Source: Cryptomeria japonica (lineage: Eukaryota > Streptophyta > Pinopsida > Cupressales > Cupressaceae). Taken from it: a DNA stretch of 64,000 bases. A program made the position numbers and the translations under genes. The stretch is from assembly GCF_030272615.1 (NCBI RefSeq), contig NC_081408.1, positions 401,355,889 through 401,419,888 of the forward strand. Direction: 5' to 3'. Positions 1-10,744 of this stretch are shown here, in pieces. Under the pieces are notes generated by a model. That model saw nothing but the letters and a program-made list of their open reading frames with translations. It ran no database searches and was not told where the DNA came from. Every line of letters begins with the position of its first letter. Positions within the stretch are counted from its first letter, which is position 1.

Positions 1-522
1 TTTCATCCAAACTACCTGAGTGCAATTACTAGCAACAACAATGTATTCAGCTTTAGCAGTAAATAGGGAAGCTAAATCTTGTTTTTTACTTGCCCATGAA
101 ACCAATTTATTACCCAAAAAGAATGCACCACCAGAGGTACTCTTCCGGTCATCAACATCACCAGCCCAATCAGCATCAGTGTAAGCACATAACATCAAAT
201 CGTCGTTCCTCAAATACCATAAACCATAATCCACAGTCCCTTTTAGATATCTAAACATCTTTCTTATAGCAGTGACATGACTCTCTTCTGGATTAGCTTG
301 AATCTAGAAACCATGTACACAACATGCATAATGTCAAGTCTAGTCTAAGTCAGGTATAGCAGTCCACCAACCATAGATCTATACTAGGTTTGATTAGCTT
401 TTGGAGATTCATCATTCTTAGACAATTTGCAGCTAGTCAACATAGAGTTCCAACTGGTTTAGAATCTTCTAACCCAAACTTCTTTAGTAATTCCTTCACA
501 TATTTAGCTTGAGATATAAAAA
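1..522 (-). pseudogene. copia A pol, RNase H end (partial)
   Basis: The minus-strand translation gives the Ty1/copia RNase H domain: the stretch around 120-175 encodes a DWAGDVDDRKSTSGG-type motif, followed toward position 1 by an AEY motif and a NCTQVVWMK-like end. These are the hallmark copia RNase H residues that remove RNA from the RNA/DNA hybrid. Near 300-400 the frame is broken by stops and small changes. The right edge at 522 is the N1 insertion site. The domain continues beyond the window start, so its C-terminus and the 3' LTR are not visible. Confidence 0.8.
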
Positions 523-1436
523 TATTGGCATTATACACTCAGATGAGAATGGTAGATATTGTCATTGATGGAAACTAAGTGACAACTAAGTGGAAACAAG
601 GTTCAACATGGTTCACAGGTTATACCGGCAAAAGACTTCACCTACCGACATCGACAGATACTACAAGGTTTATTCACACCAACATCCAGTTTACATCGGC
701 AATAGATCATACTAGCATCCAAAGTCAACTTGGCAATAGTATTGTTTATGTGAAATGTATTGTAATGTAAATTATATTTGTATATCTGACATGATGTGTT
801 GTAAAGACTCATATATGTATGAGATCTTGTAGGTCATTTGGTAAAAGGAGTAGTATGTGAAGTAGGTAACAAAATGTATGTATGATACCGAATAATTGTA
901 TATGCACTTTGATGTATTTATTTTAAGAGTGAATAAGAAGCAGAGAAGAGAAAAGACTATTTACCAATAAGGTTTTGGCAGAGGTACTAGATAGAGCTTA
1001 AACCAGTACTGAATCTAGCATTGCAGATGCTATTTTGAAGCAATACATTGTTATTAGATTTAACCATCTAATTGTGTAGTCAGTAGGACTCCATTTTGTG
1101 TTGAGCAGTGAGCTCTAGGCAGTTGGCCTTCCTGCATGTGCATGAGGCCCCTATTGTTCTAAGTAATATTTATTCATATTGACCAGTGAGTAAATATTGT
1201 GGGTCACAAATCCCACCGAGGTTTTTCCCTTACCAGGTTTCCTCGCCAAAAATATGTGTTATGGTGTGCATTGATGCTGATTCTTTTGTTTCTCTTTACT
1301 GCATTACTATTTTCTTACTGGTATATTAATTTCAGTTATAATGTTGCAAATAAGATTAAATCTTTCATCTACCGGTTAGACACTGATTCACCCCCCCCCC
1401 CTCTTAGTGTCTTTGGGATTAACCAAATATCTAACA
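523..1436 (+). repeat. 5' LTR of N1
   Basis: This is a direct repeat of 6376-7305, 914 bp long. It starts TATTGGCATTATACACTC where the 3' copy has TGTTGG, so the terminal TG is mutated here, and it ends TCTAACA just before the primer site. Near the 3' end are two potential hairpins: 1217-1245 (CGAGG/CCTCG) and 1379-1411 (GACACTGA/TTAGTGTC with a run of C in the loop). Confidence 0.9.
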
Positions 1437-1437
1437 A

Positions 1438-1450
1438 TTGGTATCAGAGC
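1438..1450 (+). other. primer binding site of N1 (tRNA-iMet)
   Basis: TTGGTATCAGAGC follows the LTR end by one base. It is complementary to the 3' end of plant initiator tRNA-Met, the usual primer of Ty1/copia reverse transcription. Confidence 0.92.
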
Positions 1451-1507
1451 CTGGTCCTCTATTTGCAGAAGCCTAACAACTTGAGGAAGATTTTGAAACC
1501 GGTACCG

Positions 1508-2548
1508 ATGGAAAGCTTGAGACAATAGTTGGAAGGAGCTTTTGAAGATTTTGATGTAGAAAAATTGAAGAATATCAAACTGGAAGATGAACTCAGAACT
1601 GCTCGGGAATTCATCAAAGCACTTCAAGAAAACTTGGCCAGAGCATAGAACAAGAGAAAATAATTACATGAGAAACTACAAAAACAAGATGATGAAGAAA
1701 AAGAAACTCTCAGAGATATTGCAGAGAAACTAAGGCAAGAGAACAATAACATGAAGAATGAGATGCAAGATTTAACCATGAGACTATGTAAGGATATTGA
1801 AGATAGAAAGAAGAATGAAGAAGATTTGGCCAGAATACTTAATGAAAGATTAGATGAATCTCTAAGGCTTAGTTATGAAAATGATATGCTTAAAACAATT
1901 TTGATTCACATGCAACATGACAAAGAAGAACTTATGAGAGAAGTTAGCACTCTGGAAAATGAGTTGGTTGCTATAAATGAATACAAAGACAAATTCAGAA
2001 AGAGTTCAGACAAGCTTGATGATATGTTGAAAAGTCAAAACCTTGATGGAGAAACAGTTGGACTTGGATTTGAAAATGGAGAAAGATCTGGAACTACAAA
2101 CAATCATGATCACAGAAAACCGGTAAGGCAACCTAATGCTTATAAATTCAATGGGAAATGTTTTAATTGCAACAAATTTGGTCATAAAGCAAATTAGTGC
2201 AGATTTAGGAATAATCAAAATACAAACTCATCCACCGGTCAATGTTCCAAATGTAATAAATAGGGTCATAACTCAAATGATTGTAGAATGAATGTAAAAT
2301 TCTATGTTTGTGGTAGATTTGGACATCTATCTAATCAATGTAGAACTCAAACCGGTCAAGGTTATGGAAAAACTATTCAAAGAAATAATGTAACCTATTA
2401 TACATGCAACAAGATTGGGCATATTGCAAGATTTTGTAGAAGCAAGAATATACCAACAAACAATAGAGGATCTAATGACAAAGGCAAGGAAAAGGTGAAT
2501 GAAATCAAGCAAGAATTCACTAAACAATGGGTCAAGAAGAGAGATTAG
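1508..2548 (+). pseudogene. N1 gag-like protein: coiled coil plus four CCHC zinc knuckles
   Basis: One frame runs from an ATG at 1508 to a TAG at 2546. The N-terminal two thirds is charged and heptad-like (rich in K, E, L, N; about 1530-2040) and predicts a long coiled coil. The C-terminal third holds four CX2CX4HX4C-type knuckles near 2159-2200, 2245-2284, 2306-2341 and 2398-2434. The first has TAG (2195-2197) just before its last Cys, the second has TAG in its middle, and the fourth has lost its first Cys. Earlier in-frame stops occur near 1526 and 1645. A nucleic-acid-binding gag is the likely role, because knuckles bind template RNA. Four tandem knuckles is unusual, since copia gag normally has one. 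The roughly 390 bp from 2549 to 2937 shows no clear coding and separates the two ORFs. Confidence 0.8.
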
Positions 2549-2937
2549 AGAAATGATAATTCTAGCTCTACACCGACAGTACAGAGCAATCCTGCACCGG
2601 CACTAGATTCTTCATCTAACTAAGGTATAATCCTTAGGGGTAAGGCATCTAATTGAAGATCATGCATTTTACCCTCAGATGGTGGTAAGAAGTCACAATT
2701 CTTTTTTACCGACAGATATGTTGAGTGACATGTTGAATATTCACTTAACTGGCAAAGCATTTAATGCACTTGTAAGTTAACTTTTTGGTTACAAAGCATT
2801 ATAATTTCTCATTTCGACTTACCAAAAAATTCAAGCATTCGAAGAGCACAGAATTTGAGCACCAACATTCAAGAAGCAAAGCAGCAAGGATTTTTCAAGG
2901 CATCCAAGGTTTTCAATTAAAAGGTATTTATCTTACA

Positions 2938-5900
2938 ACATAGCTTCTTCATCTTCCGTTCCTAAATTCATTGCAAACCCTACTATTGTGGAAAATATCA
3001 AGCAACCTAAACTAGTCTTTAAGATCATCCCTAAGATAGCTAAGTTGGATGACTCCATTGGTGCATTTTCAAAAATCCCGAAGGGAGTTGCATTTGTTGA
3101 AGACCCTAGGGCATACATTCACTATAACATTAAAGATTTAGGGTCCGAGGATTTAAAGAACATGTTTATGAATGTTATCACTGACAATCAAGGTTTAGTC
3201 AAACTAGAACGCAAAATTGTGGAAGATTTAGGGTTCATTGACATCCTTCAGATTCCTGAATTTTCAGATGAGATTGTTCATTATGTTCTTAGCAGGCTTC
3301 ACGGTGAATTTTTATGGCTAGACTTAGTTTTCAAAGTCACTAAGGAAGCAATTAAGGTTGTTACTGGTTTACCTTCTACCGACACTAGGCTTGAGAAGAA
3401 AAAGAAAATTCCAAACAAAGAGGTTATGAACTTAACTAGTGCGACATCAGATAACAGATCACTTAGGGTTAGCGACATAAACTGATAACAATGTTAAATA
3501 TGCTAGTATGGTTATTGGATATAAGGTGGCACATACTAACAGGCTAAATTATGTTTCAAGTCTATGCATTCACAGTGCCAATGAGATGATAATGAACAAT
3601 GCTAAAATTGATTTGTGTGAGTGGTTGAAAGATGAACTCATAGAAAATTTGGATAAGATCAAAGGTGATATGAAGGGAACTTTCAAATTTGGCAATTTAC
3701 TTGTATGTTTAATGCTATACTTCTCAAAGGTGATTCCCGATATAGGCCACAAAGACTTTGCCTATGATATTTCTGTTGGAAAATAGATAAAGGAGGCAAT
3801 TACCGATATGGGCTCTGATGGTGACAAGCAGGTAAAAGATTATTTCAAGGACTTTCAAGAAAAAATGAGACAAAGGGAAAGAATCCCTCAAAGCATTGTT
3901 GATAAATATGACAAACATATATTCTTTGTAATTAAAAGAGATGAAGTATGGATGGAGGCAGTTAAACCTAGAACTGTCTAGATAACTGAGATGGGTTATG
4001 AAGTTGATTTAAATATTTTGGAATCTTATTCCAAGATACTCTTAGATGCTCCACCGGAACCAATAGAAAAGATCTTTGGCACTACAAAAACTATAGAGAG
4101 TGACGTTACTATTTAGAAGAAAAGGAAGAAAAGAGACAAAATGATAAAACATGCTTCAAAGTTTATTGAAATTGTTAAAAAAGGGATTGTTGAAACTTGA
4201 TCCAATGAATGGTGTTGTTGAACAAGAAAGAAAATCAGAACAACAACCGGTAGCACATATTTCTCTTGTGGCTACCTCATCCAACTCTGACAATGACAAG
4301 GATGCAGAATTCAAAAGGGTGGAAAGGAAGAAGAGAAAACCCTCACTGGCACCTGCTCCATCACCAAAGAAAACAAGGACACTAAGAAAGAAACAACAGG
4401 CTATGAGAGAGCCCAGTAGTCTGAAGAAGAAGAAAGTTACATAGAAGAAACCGGAACAAAAGGTATCTGATACTCTTTGATTGACAGAACTTATCAATGA
4501 AATAACTCAGGATGGAAATCTTGGAAATGTTAGTAAGTTTTATCATTCTTTCAAATATTCTGATAAGGATACTATTGAGGAGAGTATAATTTTGTATCTA
4601 GATATATATAAGAAGGTTCTTATTGAAGTTATAGATTTTCTTCCAAATGATTTATATCTAACACTTGAAGCCAAGAGAATGTCTATTATGGAATTAGATA
4701 AGAAACCGAAGGTTGAGGCACTATTAGTGGTTCATCCTATTAAATCTAAGCAAGAAATTGATGATTTGATATTTGAAGCTAACAGAACTATTTTTGCAAG
4801 TGGTCACCAGCAAGTAAGCATCATGACTGGCAAATTAAAAGAGATAGCAAATGAAATAGTGGATAAGTGGGACATATTATTTGTAGAGAAAGAGAAAAGA
4901 GAAGAAAATGAAAGACAAAAAGTTGATAAATCCTTCACTAAGGTATATCAGAAAAAAATAAGGGTAAGAGTAAGGTTGGTAGTGTACCTGACTTCACAAT
5001 AAAAGATAACTTACCTCCACCGGCAGTAGTAGAGGCACTAGCAGAAATGCAAAATCAGCCTGAAGAGAAGTCAGAGGAAGTGAAAGCAGATGATATTGAT
5101 CCCGAGTCAAACATTTTATTCACAATGAATGTTGACACTTAGGACATCAATATTGTATTGGACAAAGAAACTGCTAAGGAAAAAAAATCTGAATCTACAA
5201 ATGTTGAGAAACCTGAATCACCGATAAAGGTAGTTGACACTCAACAGAATGTTGAGGTACCGACAGAAAAAGAACAAGAACAAATAGAATCTGAACCGAC
5301 ACAAAATAAGAATGAGAAAAAGAATGAAAATAAGGAAGAGAAAGTGGTTAAAGTGGTTGAACAAGTATCTGGAGAAGAGAAGAAAATTATTGCAGAACCT
5401 AGCACTTCTCCTAGTACTTCTACTATGGATTTCAGACCAACAAACGTCACTGATGTATTATTGGATTCAATAAAGAAGATAACTAAATGCAATGCCTTAG
5501 CATTTAAGGCTATTGATGAATCACTACCAATTTTGCAAATGATTCCACCAACATGCAAGGTAGATCACATTGTTGGCTCAATAAGTAAATTGGACACATT
5601 GTCCAAATTCATTTCTTCTAACATTCAGTCAGTAGATAAAATAAATGAGGAAACTATTCAGAAAAGAGTTAATAAGGAAAAGGAATATTTCTTTAACAAA
5701 ACAACAAAGGATTGTATAGAACAGATTGATTCATTACTACCGGCATTGAATTCCACTATTTTGGAATACAAGGAATTATACAAGGAAGCTTGCAAACCTC
5801 ATCACTTAACAAAAGATATTGATGAACAAATAAAGAAAACTCAGAAAGAGATTGATGACATTGTAGATAACATGATTGGTTCTTCGGAACTACCATCAGT

Positions 5901-6186
5901 TTTGGATTAGGAAATGGCTATTTATGAAGAGAAGATTGAAAAACTGGAAAGAGAGAAAGAAAGGTTGAAGATGAAAACCCAAGAGTTAAAGAATAAACTT
6001 GGTCCTAGATTGGATAATCTACTAACACACCAAAATGAACTATCCAGGACAACAATTCAAGGAGATAGATCACCGGAGAAACAGATGCATTATCTCATAG
6101 GGATGATCGGGCAAACAGAGACAATAATTTCTAAGAGTACAAAGTTTTTGCAGAGTCTTAACTTGGTTTTGGGGGATATTTTTTAG
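2938..6186 (+). pseudogene. N1 second ORF: unrecognised globular domain, charged linker and C-terminal coiled coil
   Basis: A degenerate reading frame of about 3.2 kb has long open pieces (2988-3485, 3508-3786, 4481-5002, 5158-5910, 5914-6186). The first kilobase encodes a globular domain I do not recognise, with a patch reading FKVTKEAIKVVTGLPS near 3330-3380. The middle (about 4200-5400) is rich in K, E, S and P. The end (5450-6186) is helical with coiled-coil heptads, including EKER..M.T.EL followed by GP.LD.L near 5940-6020. The same C-terminal motif ends the second ORF of N2, so the ORF is a shared family trait and not a chance frame. No catalytic motif is visible. A structural or envelope-like role, or a captured host protein, are both open possibilities. 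The original start is unclear: the 2988 opening is a GTG. Confidence 0.6.
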
Positions 6187-6255
6187 ATTGTACATAACCG
6201 GCTATAGGTATCTAAGTAATTTTTGAATTTTTGAGACTTTTGACATCCTTTTTAA

Positions 6256-6375
6256 TTGATGTCAAAGGGGGAGTGGTATAATGAGAAAAATGTACAGAGT
6301 AAGGCATGGTGACAAGTGAACAGAAGGAGATCATTTTCCATCATGAGTGTTGCCATCAATGCCAAAGGGGGAGAT
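6256..6375 (+). other. polypurine tracts of N1
   Basis: Two purine-rich motifs stand here: GATGTCAAAGGGGGAG (about 6258-6273) and, directly before the 3' LTR, GCCAAAGGGGGAGAT (6361-6375). The second has the position of the plus-strand primer. Bases 6347-6375 are identical to 21127-21155 of copia B. Confidence 0.85.
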
Positions 6376-7305
6376 TGTTGGCATTATACACTCGGATAAG
6401 AATGGTAGATGTTGTCATTTATGGAAACTAATTGTTGATGGCAACTAAGTGACAACTAAGTGGCAACAAGGTTCAACATGCTTCATAGGTTATACCGGCA
6501 AAAGACTTCACCTACCAGCACTGGCAGATACTACAAGGTTTATTCACACCGGCATCCAGTTTACATCAGCAAGAGATCATACCAACATCCAAAGCTGACT
6601 TGGCAATAGTATTGTTTATGCAAAATGTATTGTAATGTAAATTATATTTGTATAGCCAACATGATGTATTGTAAAGACTCATATATGTATGAGATCTTGT
6701 AGGCCATTCGGTAAAAGGAGTAGTATGCGAAGCAGGTAATGAAATGTATGTATGATACCGGATAATTGTATATGCACTTTGATGTATTTATTTTAAGAGC
6801 AAATAAGAAGTAGATTAGAGAGAAGACTCTTTACCAACAAGGTTTTGGTAGAGGTATCAGACATAGCTTAAACCGGTACTAAATCCAGCATTGCAAATGC
6901 TATTTTGAAGCAGTACATTGTTATTGGATTTAACCATCCAATTGTGTAGTCAGTGGGACTCCATTTTGTGTTGAACAGTGAGCTCTAGGAAATTGGCCTT
7001 CCTACATGTGCAGGCCCCTATTGTACTGAGTAATATTTATTCATATTGTCCAGTGAGTAAATATTGTGGGTCACAAATCCCACCGAGGTTTTTCCCTTAC
7101 CGGGTTTCCTCGCCAAAAATATGTGTGTTATGGTGTGCATTGATGTTGATTCTTTTGTTTCTCTTTACTACATTATTATATTCTTACTGGTATATTAATT
7201 TCAGTTATAAAGTTGCAAATAAGATTAAATCTTTCATCTATCAGTTAGACATTGATTCACCCCCCCTCCCTCTTAGTGTCTTTGGGATTAACCAAATATC
7301 TAACA
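6376..7305 (+). repeat. 3' LTR of N1
   Basis: This 930-bp repeat starts TGTTGGCATTATACACTC, ends TCTAACA and is followed by AAAAA. Compared with the 5' copy it keeps the terminal TG and contains an extra segment near 6430. Hairpins matching those of the 5' LTR lie at 7084-7112 and 7248-7280. Confidence 0.92.
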
Positions 7306-7310
7306 AAAAA

Positions 7311-8265
7311 TACCTTTTCCAGTCTGTGAAATCTGCAAACCTAGGAAAAATTTCATTTCTCCTATCATAGACATCTCAAATTCTTTCTGCATATCACCAA
7401 CAAACTTCATACTCAAGTCATCATCTCCTCCAAATATAATGTCATCGACAAAAACTTCAACAATCAAAATGTTATCATTCTCAAACTTGAAATATAGATT
7501 ACTATCAACAGTTGCTTTATTAAATCCCAATTTCAACAAGTACTTATGCAATCTATCATACCAATCTCTAGGGGCTTGTTTCAGTCCATAAACAACTTTC
7601 TTCAGTTTACATACCATGTCTCCATCATCTGATAATGAAAATCCATCAGGTTACTCAATGTAGACTTCTTCCTCAAGATCACCATTCAAAAAGGCTAACT
7701 TGACATCCATCTCATATACCTTGAAATCCTTATAAGTAGCATATGCAAGCAATAGTCTAATTGCTTCAAGTCTAGCTACCAGAGAAAAAGTATCCTCATA
7801 ATAAATTCCTTCCTTTTGTAAATATCCTTTGCATACTAGTCTTGCTTTATTTCTGACAACTTCACCGGCTTCATTCAATTTGTTCTTGAATACCCATTTA
7901 GCACTAATGGTATTCTTGTCGTTAGGTCTAGGTACAATTTCCCATGTGTTATTCTTTTCAATTTGATTCCATTCTTCTTCCATAGCCTTTATCCAGTTTT
8001 CATCTTTGCAAGCTTCAATAACATCTTTAGGTTCAATTTTAGAAATCAAACATACCTCTTCAGGAACTAGCCTTCTTCTAGTCATCACGCCTTTATTTTT
8101 ATCACCAATGATCTGATTTTCAGAATGATTCAATCTCACATACCTCAATGTCTTCTGATTATTCCAATTTTCAAGTTCTTGCACCTCTTCACTACCAACA
8201 GTAATATCTAGATTAATTGTCTCTATCGAATCATTCTGCTTCAATTCTTCTGTCTAAATTTTCTT
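7311..8265 (-). pseudogene. copia A pol, reverse transcriptase
   Basis: The minus-strand frames 8244-7651 and 7617-7311 give a Ty1/copia reverse transcriptase. They contain the N-terminal [11 protein letters not shown] and [12 protein letters not shown] region, the [14 protein letters not shown] motif, the [21 protein letters not shown] motif, [11 protein letters not shown], and the active-site block VEVFVDDIIFGG, where the catalytic Asp pair is kept. A stop after EVYIE separates the two long pieces. The enzyme copies element RNA into cDNA. The sequence stops at KGIF, where N1 was inserted, and continues at 522 into RNase H. Confidence 0.9.
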
Positions 8266-8269
8266 TAAG

Positions 8270-9372
8270 ACAACACTCTGATCATCATCATATTCGCATG
8301 CTGTGATTTCTTTTCCACAATTCTCATCAACCTTCACATTTGCACTTTCCACTATCTTTCTCAGTCTCTTATTGTAGCACTAGTAGGCTTTTCTCTTTTC
8401 TGAATATCCCAAGAAAATTCCTTCATCACTTCTTGCATCAAACTTTTATATATCCTCATCTCTCTTGATATAACACTTGCTTCCAAAAAAATTAAAATAT
8501 CTCACAGTAAGAACATGACCAAATCATAGCTCATACGGAGTCTTACCAGAATCACCTTTTATATGCACTCGGTTGAATGTGTAAACAGCAATGCTAACAG
8601 CTTCTCTCCAATAGATCTTCGAAACATTCCCTTCAATCAACATAGTCCTTGCAGTGTCCAAGATAGTTATGTTCTTCCTTTCAACAACTCCATTTTGTTG
8701 TGGGGTTCTAGGAGCAAATAGTTATCTTCTAATTCCATGCTTCTCATTGAATGAGTCAAACTCACCAGAACAAAATTCTCCTCCTCTGTCAAATCTTAGA
8801 CATTTCATTATCAATCTTGTCTCAGTCTCAACCTTTTGTTTCAATATCTTGAATTTGTCCAATGCTTTTGATTTTTCCCTCAAAAAGGCAACCCACATCA
8901 TCTTGGAATAATCATCAATCAATAACATGAAATATATGTCACCCTACACACTTCTTATTATTTTAGTTCCACATAGGTCAGTATGCACAAGATCTAGCAA
9001 TCCACCAGATATATATTGTTTACTCTTGAAAGAAATTCTTGTTTGCTTTCCTATTTGACATTCCTTACATACCGGACTAGTAGGCTTAAAGAATTTTAGG
9101 CAAATCTCTAATAGCTTGAGTAGTATTGATCTTAATCATTGAGTCAAAATTAACATGACACATTCTCCTATGCCATAACCAACTTTCATCAATCTGAGCA
9201 ATTAGGCAACTTTTCTCACCGGCATTCAAATAAAAGATATTACCTTCAGTCTTAGTTCCTGATCCAATCTCTATGCTAGAGGTATTTAGGATCTTGCATT
9301 TTCCATTCTTGAATTACAAATCATAACCTTTGTCAACTATTTGTTTAACACTTAAAATATTATGCTTCAAAC
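8270..9372 (-). pseudogene. copia A pol, integrase
   Basis: Minus-strand reading gives the HHCC zinc domain (WHRRMCH near 9180-9140, CKECQ near 9065) and the DDE core (IDDYSKMMWV near 8915, FDRGGEF near 8790, and the PHNKMELLKGRT stretch near 8690 carrying the remnant of the third acidic region). It ends with a PYELWFGH-like segment near 8530. Stops and small frameshifts interrupt it, for example around 9090-9100 and 8710. Integrase joins cDNA ends to target DNA, making the 5-bp duplications seen throughout this window. Confidence 0.85.
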
Positions 9373-9374
9373 CT

Positions 9375-10700
9375 TTAACATACAGTTTTATGCTTACCAT
9401 CAAAGGAAATAGAACCTCTACCATGGATCACACAGGCTTTGTCATCTCCAAATCTTACTATTCCACCATCATACTTCTCCATATTCAAAAATTTTCCTTT
9501 ATCACCAGTCATATGATGTGAACAACCATTGTCAATCGCCCATTTATCTTTCTCTTCAAATTTAGCAGCTAAATCTTTTTCTTCAATAATGCAACTTGTA
9601 TGATCAAGAGGTACCGGTCCATCTTCTTTAATAGAAATAAACACAATTTCATATCCTTTTGATTATTCATTTGTAACACCTTCATCAACAGTATAATAAT
9701 AGTTCTTCTGATGTTTATACTTTCGGTTAGGCTTGTAAGGCTTGTCATACTTCTCATGCTTCTCATATCTATCATTCCTATCATGCTTATCAAATTTATC
9801 ATGCCTATCATAATTAGACATTCTCTCTGGGAACCTAGAAGCAAAATGTCCTATCTTATTGCAAGAGAAAAATTTTAGAGGCAATTTTACATCATACTTA
9901 CCAGCTCCTTTAGGAAATATTTGGGCAATCAATGCTTCAAGCTCATCCAATTCTCTTTCTTTCTCTTCCATCTCTCTTCTCTCTCTTTTATATCTGGATA
10001 TTTTGCATTCTTCTAGATCATACTTCTTCTTTTTTAATACAGATGCTCTAAATGTTGTCTCAGACTTTCCATGTGATTCACCAAATTCGCTCAGTTCAAA
10101 TGCATCAATCTTTCCAACCAACATATCTCTTGTCACAATAGTCACACTCTGGATCTCATCAATAACAACTACCTTATGTTTGTAAGCAGGAGGCAATGAT
10201 CTCATCACCTTAGCAACAATTTCATCTTCTTCAAGGGTTCCATAGACACATCTGATACCTAGGATATGGTCATTCACCTTAGCCATGAAGGTTGATATGT
10301 TCTCATCTTCTCCCATCTTCAGCATCTCACACTTCCCTTTCAAACTCTACAACTTAGCAACTTTGAATTGTTTATCTCCTTCATACAAGGTCTCAAGCTT
10401 TTGTCAAATCTCATGTGCAGTCTGAATTCCCATTACATTAGTCATCTCAGAATCAATCAGGGCACTCCGTAATGTTTCCTTATCTCTAATGTTATTTTCA
10501 TCATCCTTGATCTCAACAGTAGTAACTGGTCCATTCTGAGGAACAGAATAGGCATCCTTTGTAATCTTCCAGTAATCATCTCCTAGAAATTTTAAGTGCA
10601 CCTCCATCTGGCTCTTCCATATAGCATAGCTACTTCCATCAAATCTTAGACTCTCCTTCTTAAATAGAACAGCTCCAGTTGCCATCCCGAATCTCCTCAA
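9375..10700 (-). pseudogene. copia A gag and protease
   Basis: Minus-strand frames 10700-10404 and 10343-9663 form a copia gag of the DUF4219/UBN2 type (YAIWKSQMEVHLKFL, then a helical capsid-like region). It ends in a zinc knuckle at about 9870-9830 reading FFSCNKIGHFASRF. The related knuckle of copia B is CFSCNKIGHFASRC, so the first and last Cys are both Phe here and zinc binding should be lost. The protease follows at 9644-9375 with WAIDNGCSHHMTG, where the catalytic triad is DNG and not the usual D[S/T]G. These changes suggest a dead copy. Confidence 0.85.
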
Positions 10701-10727
10701 GCAGTCAAGCTTCTTTTGGAGGATCTA

Positions 10728-10739
10728 GCTCTGATACCA
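10728..10739 (-). other. primer binding site of copia A (tRNA-iMet)
   Basis: The plus strand reads GCTCTGATACCA, which on the minus strand is TGGTATCAGAGC, complementary to initiator tRNA-Met. It lies between the LTR and gag, as expected. Confidence 0.9.
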
Positions 10740-10744
10740 ATAGT

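Larger units (their letters stand above)
523..7305 (+). mobile_element. N1: non-autonomous LTR retroelement with gag-like and second ORF, no pol
   Basis: Two direct repeats (523-1436 and 6376-7305) flank an interior that starts with a tRNA-iMet primer site and ends in a polypurine tract. The element is bounded by AAAAA on both sides (518-522 and 7306-7310). The interior (about 4.9 kb) carries a coiled-coil protein with CCHC zinc knuckles and a second long degenerate ORF. It shows no protease, integrase, RT or RNase H motif on either strand, so it belongs to the LARD/TR-GAG class that must borrow pol in trans. It sits inside copia A in the opposite orientation. N2 (31473-36806) has the same architecture. 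LTR copies differ by scattered substitutions and a roughly 13-bp indel, so the insertion is not recent. Confidence 0.88.

Noticed and set aside
1199-1528. Short plus-strand ORFs with a hydrophobic segment at LTR 3' ends (also 6978, 16198, 32230, 36597)
   Set aside because: They recur in every LTR because of the conserved non-coding modules and run into the C-rich loop. No sign that they are translated.
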